Shown here piece after piece: positions 9,345-17,552 of a stretch of 64,000 nucleotides of DNA. The DNA is from UBA11612 sp963662375. GTDB lineage: Bacteria; Pseudomonadota; Alphaproteobacteria; Rhodospirillales; Rhodospirillaceae. The notes beneath the pieces were generated by a model, which worked only from the letters and a program-made list of their open reading frames with translations, was not told the origin of the DNA and ran no database searches. The stretch is from the NCBI GenBank assembly GCA_963662375.2, contig CAXXRP010000005.1:124001-188000 (forward strand), in the 5' to 3' direction. The first letter of the stretch is position 1; each line of letters opens with the position of its first letter. A program made the position numbers and the translations under genes.

Positions 9345-11891
9345 TTAAAGGGTGGTTGCTACCTGCTCCAGCTCGAAGCATTCAATGACATCTTTAGCCT
9401 GAATATCCTGGTAGCTGGCTAGTGCGATGCCGCACTCGTATCCCTCGCGGACCTCTTTCGCGTTGTCCTTAAAGCGCTTGAGTTGCGACAAACCGCCCTC
9501 GTGGATGACGACGTTGTCCCTCAATAGTCTGACTTTGCATCCACGTTTGATCATACCCTGCGTCACCATACAGCCCGCGATCTTGCCGACTTTCGAGATG
9601 TTGAACACTTCCCGAATTTCGGCATAACCAATGAAACTGTCCTTGAACTTCGGCGACAGCATACCTGTCAGCAGATTTTTCAGATCGTCCGCCACGTCAT
9701 AGATAACGGAGTAATAACGAATATCTATATTGTCACGTTTGGAAAGCTCGCGGGCCTGTGTGTTGGCCCGCACATTAAAGCCAATGATTACCGCCTCTGA
9801 AGCGCCCGCGAGCGTCACGTCGGACTCGTTGATGGGTCCAACGGCGCCGTGGATTACATTGACCTTTATCTCGTCCGTACCGAGCTTTTGCACTGTGCCT
9901 GAAAGGGCTTCGACGGAACCCTGCACGTCGGTTTTTATGACGACGTCCAACTTCTTGACCTCACCCGCCTTAATCTTGGCGAACATCTGCTCCATGGTAG
10001 AGGCTCCGGCCCCAGCCACGTGTTCTTTTTCGCGGATCTTCCGCTTGCGGTACTCGGAAACCTCGCGTGCTTTGATTTCGTCATCAACAACAATGAAATC
10101 GTCGCCCGCAGCTGGCGTGCCGGCGAAGCCGACGACTTCCACGGGCGCCGCCGGCATAGCCGACTTCACCTGTTTGCCATGTTCATTGACCAGCGCTCGC
10201 ACACGACCCCATTCTGCGCCAGCGACGAAAATGTCGCCGACGCGCAAAGTGCCGCGCTGAACAAGCACGGTACCGACTGAGCCAACACCTTTCTCCATTT
10301 TGGCTTCGATGATGGCGCCTTCGGCCGCGCGGTCGGGACTGGCCTTCAAATCCAAGAACTCAGCTTGCAGGAGAATCGCTTCCTCCAACTTGTCCAAATT
10401 GGTTTTTTCTAGCGCGGAGACTTCAATGCACAGAGTGTCGCCACCCATATCTTCCACCACAACTTCATGGCTCAAAAGATCTGTTTTCACGCGATTGGGG
10501 TCGGCGCCTTGTTTATCGATCTTGTTAATAGCGACGATCATGGGAACGCTGCCGGCCGTGGCATGCTTAATGGCTTCGATGGTTTGAGGCATGATGCTGT
10601 CGTCGGCGGCAACAACAAGAACAACGATATCGGTGACTTTTGCGCCGCGTGCGCGCATGGCGGTAAACGCTTCGTGGCCCGGCGTATCGATGAAAGTAAT
10701 CTTCTGACCCTTTGGAGTCCGTACTTGATATGCGCCGATGTGTTGCGTAATCCCTCCAGCCTCGCCCGAAGCGATACTTGAGGACCGTAAAGCATCCAAC
10801 AGCGACGTCTTACCATGGTCCACATGGCCCATGACTGTAACCACCGGCGGACGCGGCTTGAGGAAAGCGGTCTCATCGTCTCCAGTTTGCAACCCCTCCT
10901 CGACAGAGGCGTCGGTGATTCGTTTGACTCGATGTCCGAATTCCTGCGCCACAAGCTCAGCGGTGTCGGCGTCTATCGCTTCGTTGATTGTTGCCATAAC
11001 ACCTAATTTCATAAGGGCTTTGATTACATTGCCAGAGCGTTCGGCCACGCGGTTAGACAACTCTTGAACTGTAATGGTCTCCGGCAGCACCACCTCGCGC
11101 ACCACCTTCTCGGTGTTCATCGGTTGTTTCTGCCGCGCTTTGCGTCGCTCTTTCTCTACCGCCCGCCGCATGGACGCGATAGACCGGCTGCGCTCAACCG
11201 CGTCGTCGCCTTCAAGTGCGGCCGAAATCGTGAGCTTTCCTGCTCGGCGCCGCGGCTCGGCACGTTTGACGGTCGGCGGCTTATGGCCGGTCTTTGACTT
11301 GCGTCGTTTTACGTCTTCGTCTTCCTCATTATCGGCCACCTCGCGGCGTGCGCGAGGGGCTTCGGGCTGCGCTTCCGTGGTTGGCAGTAGGATGCCAAGT
11401 GCGACCTCGGCGCTTGGCGTGTCCGCCACAGGCTCGGGTGTTGAGAGTTCTTCAGCGGGGCGTAGTGCCTCTTCCGCCGCGCGCGTCACGGCGTCGTCGG
11501 CTTCGCGCTTGACGTCTTGTTCCACCTGCCGGCGGGTCTCTTCGTCGGCCCTAACTGCGTCCTGCAGCGCCTTTAACCGATGCGCCTTCTCGTCCTTAGT
11601 CAATGTGCCGTGCTGTTGTGCGGTCTCTTTGGCCAGAGCCTCTTCGGTTTTCGCCCGTAGGTAGAGAGAGGGTGCTTTGATCTCTTGAACCTTCCCGTCC
11701 GCGCCCATCTCGAACTGGCGTTTACGCTTGCGCTCGACCTGCACGATTTTCGAGCGGCCATGCGAGAAGTTCTGTCGAACCTGCCCGGTTTCGACGGTCT
11801 TTTTCAGTTCAAGTTTACCTCGGCCCAATGACAGAGGTTTTTTGGTCTTTGTGTCGCTCGGCATGCCTTCAACCGTACCTAAAAACTTCAC
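9345..11891 (-). CDS. infB: Translation initiation factor IF-2
   Basis: An 848-residue GTPase that delivers initiator tRNA to the 30S subunit. A long charged N-terminal part begins with the IF2-associated helix (SLGRGKLELKKTVETG), then Ala/Glu/Arg-rich low complexity to about residue 250, then an IF2_N domain. The G domain has GHVDHGKTS (G1), DTPGHEAF (G3) and NKIDKQ (G4), followed by the beta-barrel and C-terminal fMet-tRNA binding domains. ATG 11891 lies 2 bp after the stop of the ylxR-type gene. Confidence 0.97.
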   Translation of the reverse strand: MKFLGTVEGMPSDTKTKKPLSLGRGKLELKKTVETGQVRQNFSHGRSKIVQVERKRKRQFEMGADGKVQEIKAPSLYLRAKTEEALAKETAQQHGTLTKDEKAHRLKALQDAVRADEETRRQVEQDVKREADDAVTRAAEEALRPAEELSTPEPVADTPSAEVALGILLPTTEAQPEAPRARREVADNEEDEDVKRRKSKTGHKPPTVKRAEPRRRAGKLTISAALEGDDAVERSRSIASMRRAVEKERRKARQKQPMNTEKVVREVVLPETITVQELSNRVAERSGNVIKALMKLGVMATINEAIDADTAELVAQEFGHRVKRITDASVEEGLQTGDDETAFLKPRPPVVTVMGHVDHGKTSLLDALRSSSIASGEAGGITQHIGAYQVRTPKGQKITFIDTPGHEAFTAMRARGAKVTDIVVLVVAADDSIMPQTIEAIKHATAGSVPMIVAINKIDKQGADPNRVKTDLLSHEVVVEDMGGDTLCIEVSALEKTNLDKLEEAILLQAEFLDLKASPDRAAEGAIIEAKMEKGVGSVGTVLVQRGTLRVGDIFVAGAEWGRVRALVNEHGKQVKSAMPAAPVEVVGFAGTPAAGDDFIVVDDEIKAREVSEYRKRKIREKEHVAGAGASTMEQMFAKIKAGEVKKLDVVIKTDVQGSVEALSGTVQKLGTDEIKVNVIHGAVGPINESDVTLAGASEAVIIGFNVRANTQARELSKRDNIDIRYYSVIYDVADDLKNLLTGMLSPKFKDSFIGYAEIREVFNISKVGKIAGCMVTQGMIKRGCKVRLLRDNVVIHEGGLSQLKRFKDNAKEVREGYECGIALASYQDIQAKDVIECFELEQVATTL

Positions 11892-11893
11892 TT

Positions 11894-12538
11894 TTAATCC
11901 CGACGCCGCGAACCGGCGTAACGCTCGGTATCTTCGAGCAACGTTTCCGTCAAACCGTCCCGCAGTAGCGCAACATGCACGACCGCATCACGCCCTAACG
12001 CCGCTCCCAACTCAGCACCGGTGAACACGTCCATCGTTGGCACGTCGGGCGCCATGGAAACGATCTTGCGGCGCTCCTGAAGCGATCCATCTGCGGCCTC
12101 AAGTAAGGCAGCAGTGCGGCCCGTGGAGATCTGGGCCCTAACTTTTTCCGCCCCAGCGGCCACCAGTCCCGCACGGCACGCTAAGCCGAGGTGATTGAGA
12201 CAGCGGTGCCTCAGCAGTTCTTCAACCCGGTCAGCTAAATCCGCGTTAACGGTCACGTTGCGCCTGGCGGCCTTGGCAAATATTCGCTTGGACACTGCTT
12301 TTTCTATCATAGCGCGGTCAGAGGTTAACCACAAACCGCGGCCGGGTAACGCGTTGCCGATGTCGGGCACGATGGCGCCCTCTGGATCGGCGACAAAACG
12401 GACTAGACGGGCAATCGGAAGCGATTTGCCGCTGGCGATACATCGCGGCAACGGTCCGCGCTCGGTGTCGCTGTCGCGCTCTGGCATATCTATGCGTCTC
12501 GCTACCAACATGATTCGGTCTCTCAGTTCATAGTGCAA
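11894..12538 (-). CDS. YlxR-type RNA-binding protein fused to an L7Ae-like domain
   Basis: A 214-residue protein of the nusA-infB operon. The N-terminal DUF448/YlxR domain includes RCIASGKSLP and the loop PGRGLWLTSD (residues about 60-70), close to the family's PGRGAYV. The second half (LNHLGLACRAGLVAAGAEKV) resembles ribosomal L7Ae/L30e RNA-binding folds. This two-domain form is typical of alphaproteobacteria. ATGs at codons 10 and 18 are alternative starts; codon 18 gives the usual MPERDSDTERGPLPRC opening. Function is RNA binding, with the precise role unsettled. Confidence 0.85.
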   Translation of the reverse strand: MHYELRDRIMLVARRIDMPERDSDTERGPLPRCIASGKSLPIARLVRFVADPEGAIVPDIGNALPGRGLWLTSDRAMIEKAVSKRIFAKAARRNVTVNADLADRVEELLRHRCLNHLGLACRAGLVAAGAEKVRAQISTGRTAALLEAADGSLQERRKIVSMAPDVPTMDVFTGAELGAALGRDAVVHVALLRDGLTETLLEDTERYAGSRRRD

Positions 12539-12570
12539 AGCTTGATACGAAACTTGTCACAGCACCCCCG

Positions 12571-14160
12571 TTAAGTCGGCTGGTTCGCGTCGGCCGCAGG
12601 GTCCGAATTCGCCGGCGCAGCGTTTTCGATCTCCGGTGCTTCATCTTCCGGAAACCAATGAGCGCGCGCGGCCATGATGATTGAATTCGCGGTTTCTGTC
12701 TTGATGGCGCTGGCGCCGAGTAACTCCACCAATTCGTCGGCCGCAAGATCGGCCAGATCGTCCAGTGTTTTCACGCCCTGCTCGGCCAAGGTAATGATTT
12801 TCTTCGCATCGAGGTCCTCGATTTCAGCGCCTATAAGATCCTCTGCTACACCGAGTTCCTCGAAGCGAGCCATGCTCTTTTTGTTTTCTTCTTCGATATA
12901 GGCTGTAGCGCGGGCCTTGAGTTCGGCGGCGACGTCTTCGTCGAAACCTTCGATGTCTGAAAGTTCTTGTGTCGGCACAAAGGCCACTTGGTCCGCCGAT
13001 GTAAACCCTTCGGTGACAAGTAGATGGGCGAGGACGTCGTCAACATCCAGGGAGTCGATAAACATCTGCGAACGCGTGCGGAACTCTTCCAGGCGACGTT
13101 CAGACTCCTCGCCCTCGGTCAGGATATCAATGGTCCAACCCGTCAACTGAGACGCGAGACGCACGTTCTGACCGCGGCGCCCAATGGCCAGAGACAACTG
13201 ATCGTCGGGCACAACCACTTCGATTCGCCCAGAGTCCTCGTCCAATACAATCTTTGTGACTTCGGCGGGCGCCAGGCCATTGACCACAAATGTGGCAGGG
13301 TCCTGGTTCCACTGAATGATATCGATCTTCTCGCCCTGCAGCTCGGCGACTACCGCTTGTACACGGCTGCCACGCATACCTACACAGGCGCCGACGGGGT
13401 CAATTGAGTTGTCGTTGGATATCACGGCGATCTTCGCGCGGCTTCCAGGGTCGCGGGCCACCGCCTTGATTTCAATGATGCTGTCATAAATCTCCGGCAC
13501 TTCCTGGGTGAACAACGATGCCATGAAATCGCTGCAAGTGCGGGACAGAAAAATTTGCTGCCCGCGCGGCTCCTCGTGCACATCAAGAATGAAAGCGCGT
13601 ACACGATCGCCGTTTTTAAAATGCTCGCGCGGAATTAGCTCATCGCGGCGTAGCAGAGCCTCGGCCCGTCCCAAATCAACAATGACATTGCCGAATTCGA
13701 CGCGCCTGACGAGCCCGTTGACAACTTCGCCGATACGATCCTTGTACTCAGAGTATTGCCGGGCACGCTCGGCATCACGCACTTTTTGTACGATGACCTG
13801 CTTAGCGGTTTGCGCGCCGACGCGGCCAAACTCTATGGGCGGCAGCCGATCGATAATAACCCCGCCCAGTTCGGCGGCGGGATCCTTCTTCTTCGCTTTA
13901 GCGAGTGTGATCTGAGTGTTTTGATCCTCGACCTCTTCGACAATGGTGATATATCGCGCCAGCCGAATTTCGCCGTTCTTGCGGTCAATGCTCGCGCGGA
14001 TATCGTTTTCGTGGCCGTACTTGGAGCGGGCAGCCTTTTGGATAGCTTCCTCCGTGGCCTCGAAAACTTCTTCTCGATCGATGCCCTTGTCCCGGGCGAC
14101 GGTGTCGGCCACTTGGATCAGTTCGGGCCGCGCCATTCTAATACTTTGTGCCATTGTCAT
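12571..14160 (-). CDS. nusA: Transcription termination/antitermination factor NusA
   Basis: A 529-residue NusA. The N-terminal RNA-polymerase-binding domain is followed by an S1 domain (EVVNGLVRRVEFGNVIVDLG), then two KH domains (ACVGMRGSRVQAVVAEL and IGRRGQNVRLASQLTGW). The C-terminal part has helix-hairpin-helix repeats, such as FDEDVAAELKARA and GVKTLDDLADLAADELVE, and an acidic Pro/Ala tail. It modulates RNA polymerase pausing and termination. The MTMAQSIRMARPEL opening leaves two internal ATGs as possible starts. Confidence 0.96.
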   Translation of the reverse strand: MTMAQSIRMARPELIQVADTVARDKGIDREEVFEATEEAIQKAARSKYGHENDIRASIDRKNGEIRLARYITIVEEVEDQNTQITLAKAKKKDPAAELGGVIIDRLPPIEFGRVGAQTAKQVIVQKVRDAERARQYSEYKDRIGEVVNGLVRRVEFGNVIVDLGRAEALLRRDELIPREHFKNGDRVRAFILDVHEEPRGQQIFLSRTCSDFMASLFTQEVPEIYDSIIEIKAVARDPGSRAKIAVISNDNSIDPVGACVGMRGSRVQAVVAELQGEKIDIIQWNQDPATFVVNGLAPAEVTKIVLDEDSGRIEVVVPDDQLSLAIGRRGQNVRLASQLTGWTIDILTEGEESERRLEEFRTRSQMFIDSLDVDDVLAHLLVTEGFTSADQVAFVPTQELSDIEGFDEDVAAELKARATAYIEEENKKSMARFEELGVAEDLIGAEIEDLDAKKIITLAEQGVKTLDDLADLAADELVELLGASAIKTETANSIIMAARAHWFPEDEAPEIENAAPANSDPAADANQPT

Positions 14161-14193
14161 TTTCCGGGCACCCTCCCGGCCTTCTATATCTTG

Positions 14194-14730
14194 TTAAACG
14201 TCCTGGTTCTTCACAGGCCGCCCACCGGTGGTGGCGGCAATTAATTCGTCAGTCAGTATCAGTTTTGCCGACTTCACATTGTCCAAGCTTATGTTCACAT
14301 TCGCTTCGTCGACACTGAGCAAAACTTTATCCGCATTCGTCACTCCGGCAAGACGCCCTCGAAACCGTTTGCGTCCTTCAACCGGTGTTTTTGTCTCCAC
14401 CTTTGCCTCGAAGCCAGCATAGGCAACGAAGTCTTTCGGCCGCGTCAGTGGCCTGTCGATTCCCGCGGAGCTAACCTCCAGGTCGTAGCGGTCCGCCACG
14501 GGGTCTTCCACGTCGAAGATGGTCGAGAGCGCGTGGCTAATCTCTGCGCAGTCTTCCACCGTAATCAAGCTGCCGTCATTGCGGTCGGCCATAACCTGCA
14601 GCGTCTTACGTCCGGCTGACCCGGTCAGGGCGACCCGCACCACCTCGAAGCCCAGTGCCTCCAGGGTCGGAGAGACGCGTTCCTCAAGCCAATGCAACCG
14701 TTCCACAAGGCCCTCGTCCGGACACCTCAA
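14194..14730 (-). CDS. rimP: Ribosome maturation factor RimP
   Basis: A 178-residue factor for 30S maturation, first gene of the rimP-nusA-ylxR-infB unit. It shows ISHALSTIFDVEDPV and the family motif YDLEVSSAGIDRPL, followed by the C-terminal SH3-like domain (RFRGRLAGVTNADKVLLSVD). The start at 14730 is used because the intrinsic terminator of the upstream unit ends at about 14743. The promoter must lie within or just upstream of that spacer. Confidence 0.94.
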   Translation of the reverse strand: MRCPDEGLVERLHWLEERVSPTLEALGFEVVRVALTGSAGRKTLQVMADRNDGSLITVEDCAEISHALSTIFDVEDPVADRYDLEVSSAGIDRPLTRPKDFVAYAGFEAKVETKTPVEGRKRFRGRLAGVTNADKVLLSVDEANVNISLDNVKSAKLILTDELIAATTGGRPVKNQDV

Positions 14731-14742
14731 GATTTAGGCAAT

Positions 14743-14767
14743 AAAAAAAGTGGGCGGGTGGCCCACT
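14743..14767 (-). terminator. Intrinsic terminator after trmB
   Basis: On the minus strand, a perfect 7 bp stem (AGTGGGC / GCCCACT) with a 5-base loop is followed at once by seven T residues (14743-14749). It lies between trmB and rimP and is oriented to stop transcription from metK-trmB. No T-run follows in the plus direction, so it acts on one strand. Confidence 0.88.
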
Positions 14768-14846
14768 CCTCAATTCATCCGACATGTAGAAGACGATGGT
14801 CATATAGATCGATTTTCGGCCTAGGACAAGAAGTTTTACGCCGTGT

Positions 14847-15548
14847 TCAGCTAAGTCGCCGGCGTCTTCGGAAGGTCAAAAAAGTTGGTGCCCGACCTTC
14901 TTTTCGGGCCTTTTCCTCGTAGCGTGTGGGCACCGAGTCGGCGGCGCGGTCGCGCCAGTCTTCGGGGCCCTTGGCAGTCCAGCTGAGAGCCGGATGGGCA
15001 GTGCCGTGGAGCAGGGTCCATCGAACATAGACGGGGTGATCGCTAACTACCCTCAACTCGCCACCGTCGACCAGAAGCCGGGCCATCTCGTCCAACATGG
15101 CGGGACAGATAAAGCGCCGTTTGGCGTGCCGTGTTTTTGGCCAAGGGTCTGGAAACAAAAGAAAAATTATGTTTAAGCTGGCGCCTTTTAGAACCGGGAG
15201 TAAGTGGCGAGCATCTTCGTCAAAGATACGCACGTTGGACAGATTTTGGCGATCCACATGACGGACCAAGGATGCGACGCCGTCGAGAAAAACCTCGCTG
15301 CCAATAAAACCATCCCCCGGATGGGCGGCGGCCTGGGCCGCCAAATGCTCGCCGCCGCCGAAGCCAATTTCTAAACAAACGGCGCGGGGCTCAGTCGGAA
15401 AGAGGTCTCTGGGTTCCAGATCACGCGCACTCTCAGGAATAACGATTCGGATCTGCGGCAGCACTGTCTCAAGCAAGGATTGGCGGCCGGCCTTAAGTGG
15501 CTTCCCTTTGCGCCGGCCATAATACCTTACGCCCGCAACCGTGCCCAT
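14847..15548 (-). CDS. trmB: tRNA (guanine-N7-)-methyltransferase
   Basis: A 233-residue SAM methyltransferase making m7G46 in tRNA. The opening VRYYGRRKGKPLKAGR matches the family's YGRRxG start. Motif I is LEIGFGGGEHLAAQA, and INIIFLLFPDPWPKTRHAKRR (F-PDPWPK-HxKRR signature, here with I/F spacing) marks the active site. The frame is open to 15659, inside metK; ATG 15548 places the start 16 bp after the metK stop. It is followed by a strong terminator. Confidence 0.93.
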   Translation of the reverse strand: MGTVAGVRYYGRRKGKPLKAGRQSLLETVLPQIRIVIPESARDLEPRDLFPTEPRAVCLEIGFGGGEHLAAQAAAHPGDGFIGSEVFLDGVASLVRHVDRQNLSNVRIFDEDARHLLPVLKGASLNIIFLLFPDPWPKTRHAKRRFICPAMLDEMARLLVDGGELRVVSDHPVYVRWTLLHGTAHPALSWTAKGPEDWRDRAADSVPTRYEEKARKEGRAPTFLTFRRRRRLS

Positions 15549-15564
15549 CAGCAGAGAAGACGCT

Positions 15565-16737
15565 TTAGGTGTCGAAGGCGGCTTTGAGCTGGCCGACAAG
15601 ATCAAGGCTCTCCCAGCTGAACCCGCCGTCGTCTTCGGCGGCACGGCCGAAATGCCCATACGCTGCCGTGCGCGCGTAGATCGGCCGCCTCAGGTTCAGG
15701 TGTTCGTGGATGCCACGCGGGGTCAAGTTCATCAAGCTCTGTAAGACGTCTGAAAGTTTGTCTTCGTCGACCGTGCCGGTGCCCTGCGTATCCACATACA
15801 CCGAGAGTGGTTTTGAAACACCGATGGCGTAAGACAACTGGACCAAACACTTGTGTGCAAGGCCCGCGGCAACAACGTTCTTGGCTAGGTACCGTGCCGC
15901 GTAAGCTGCGGAGCGGTCGACTTTAGTCGGGTCCTTTCCTGAAAACGCACCACCACCGTGGGGCGCTGCGCCTCCGTATGTGTCGACAACAATTTTGCGG
16001 CCCGTAAGTCCAGCGTCACCATCCGGTCCACCAATAACAAACCTACCGGTCGGGTTTACGTAAAACTCGTCGTCGGGACACATCCACCCCTCGGGCAAGA
16101 CCTTGAGCACGTGTTCGCGCACATGGTCGCGAATGGAGTCTTGGCTCACATGCTCGCTGTGCTGAGTTGAGACAACAATGGACGCTGCTTTGACTGGTAC
16201 GCCGTTGGCGTACCGCAGCGTAATTTGGCTTTTGGCGTCCGGCCCAAGGAAATCAACCTCTTTATTGTGCCGGGCCGTTGCCAGAGATTTTAAAATTGCG
16301 TGAGAGTAGTAGATCGGAGCCGGCATAAGTACGGGCGTTTCGTTGACCGCAAAGCCGAACATAATGCCCTGGTCGCCTGCACCCTCATCCTTATTCCCGG
16401 CGGAGTCTACACCCATGGCGATGTCCGCGGACTGCGCATGTACATAGCATTCGATTACGGCACTCCGCCAATGAAAGCCTTCTTGTTCGTATCCGATATC
16501 TTTCACCGCCTGCCGGGCCGCCTCAACCATGGCGTCGGACGTAATGGTGTCGGCCCCACGTACTTCACCGGCCAAAATGATCCGGTTTGTGGTGCACAAC
16601 GTTTCGACCGCGACGCGGGCTTGCGGCTTCGCCGCCAAGAAGAGATCGACTATTGAATCTGAGATGCGGTCGCAGACCTTGTCCGGGTGGCCTTCTGAGA
16701 CGGACTCGCTTGTGAACACGTAATCGGTCTTCGACAA
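15565..16737 (-). CDS. metK: S-adenosylmethionine synthetase
   Basis: A 390-residue enzyme making SAM from methionine and ATP. Family signatures are FTSESVSEGHPDK at the N-terminus, GAGDQGIMFGFA, and GGGAFSGKDPTKVDRS. I place the start at TTG 16737. A perfect AGGAGA lies 5 bases upstream (16743-16748), the protein then begins with SKTDYVFTSES as in homologues, and the length is typical. The longer ATG start at 16782 would add 15 non-homologous residues. It has its own transcript start, as an intrinsic terminator separates it from the xre gene. Confidence 0.96.
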   Translation of the reverse strand: MSKTDYVFTSESVSEGHPDKVCDRISDSIVDLFLAAKPQARVAVETLCTTNRIILAGEVRGADTITSDAMVEAARQAVKDIGYEQEGFHWRSAVIECYVHAQSADIAMGVDSAGNKDEGAGDQGIMFGFAVNETPVLMPAPIYYSHAILKSLATARHNKEVDFLGPDAKSQITLRYANGVPVKAASIVVSTQHSEHVSQDSIRDHVREHVLKVLPEGWMCPDDEFYVNPTGRFVIGGPDGDAGLTGRKIVVDTYGGAAPHGGGAFSGKDPTKVDRSAAYAARYLAKNVVAAGLAHKCLVQLSYAIGVSKPLSVYVDTQGTGTVDEDKLSDVLQSLMNLTPRGIHEHLNLRRPIYARTAAYGHFGRAAEDDGGFSWESLDLVGQLKAAFDT

Positions 16738-16742
16738 AGGTC

Positions 16743-16748
16743 TCTCCT
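16743..16748 (-). promoter_or_regulatory. Ribosome binding site deciding the metK TTG start
   Basis: AGGAGA lies on the minus strand 5 bases before TTG 16737. It supports the rare TTG as start in place of ATG 16782, whose upstream sequence has no comparable site. Confidence 0.75.
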
Positions 16749-16855
16749 GGATGAGGCAAGGCGGGGACAAACAAAGGCACAATGCCTCCCCGGGCGTAGC
16801 GGAACTAACTCACTTTTTCAAGGCGCAAAAACTAACTCTCCTCCTTGTGCGCACG

Positions 16856-16891
16856 AAAAAACGCCGCCACGAAAATTTCCATGGCGGTGGC
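16856..16891 (-). terminator. Intrinsic terminator after the xre gene
   Basis: On the minus strand a CCGCCA / TGGCGG stem (arms 16882-16887 and 16864-16869) is followed by CG and six T residues (16856-16861). It lies 17-53 bp beyond the stop of the HTH regulator and before metK. The core stem is only 6 bp, extended by weaker pairs towards the loop, so read-through into metK is possible. Confidence 0.7.
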
Positions 16892-16908
16892 TTACGAAAT
16901 ACTGGGTC

Positions 16909-17337
16909 CTAGCTTTCGGCGGGCTCTTCAGTTGTGGCGAGTGACTTTGCCAATTCGTATATACGCCGGCGGACGTGATAGTCTTTGATTCTATAGTACG
17001 CGCGGACAAGTTCCAAAGTCTCTCGTTTGGCCATCGGGTCATTTTCCGCCGGCTCTATATCGGGGGTCTCGACGTTTAAATTACGAGGGCTGGCGCTGGC
17101 CGTGTCATCGCCCATTTCCTCAAAGAAAAAAGAAATGGGGCATTCCAGCACGCGGCTCAAATCCCACAGGCGGCTCGCGCCGATGCGATTGGCGCCGCGT
17201 TCATATTTCTGCACCTGTTGAAATGAGAGACCGATCGCCTCGCCGAGTCTCTCCTGGCTCATTCCCATGAGTGTCCGGCGGAGTCTTACTCGGCCTCCCA
17301 CGTGAACATCTATTGGATTAGGCTTGCCTGACGGCAT
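16909..17337 (-). CDS. XRE-family helix-turn-helix transcriptional regulator
   Basis: A 142-residue regulator. The HTH_3 domain at residues 10-65 contains RVRLRRTLMGMSQERLGEAI and the recognition helix FQQVQKYERGANRIGASRLW. This is the short alphaproteobacterial type found next to lnt and metK. The C-terminal part (LELVRAYYRIKDYHVRRRIYELAKS) is conserved in that group. ATG 17337 is preferred to the open extension to 17514, which does not look coding. Its targets are not shown by the sequence. Confidence 0.85.
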   Translation of the reverse strand: MPSGKPNPIDVHVGGRVRLRRTLMGMSQERLGEAIGLSFQQVQKYERGANRIGASRLWDLSRVLECPISFFFEEMGDDTASASPRNLNVETPDIEPAENDPMAKRETLELVRAYYRIKDYHVRRRIYELAKSLATTEEPAES

Positions 17338-17552
17338 CCGGCCGCGCGAAGAGCGGGGTCCAGGGGGGGGGCTCAAGATCCGTTTCGTTCGGTAAACCCA
17401 TAGCCGACCTGACCTCCCGGGGCTCAATTGCGAGCGAAAATAGCAGCCTAAATAAATCAGCGGTTTATCTACCGCGCATTGTGTTACATAGGAAACACTA
17501 CTACTGCCTGGCATAAAAACGCGCCAAAATCAAATAAGCGAAAATACCGATT

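Noticed and set aside
16738..16855. A SAM riboswitch before metK
   Set aside because: No conserved core of a known SAM riboswitch class could be recognised; needs a covariance search.
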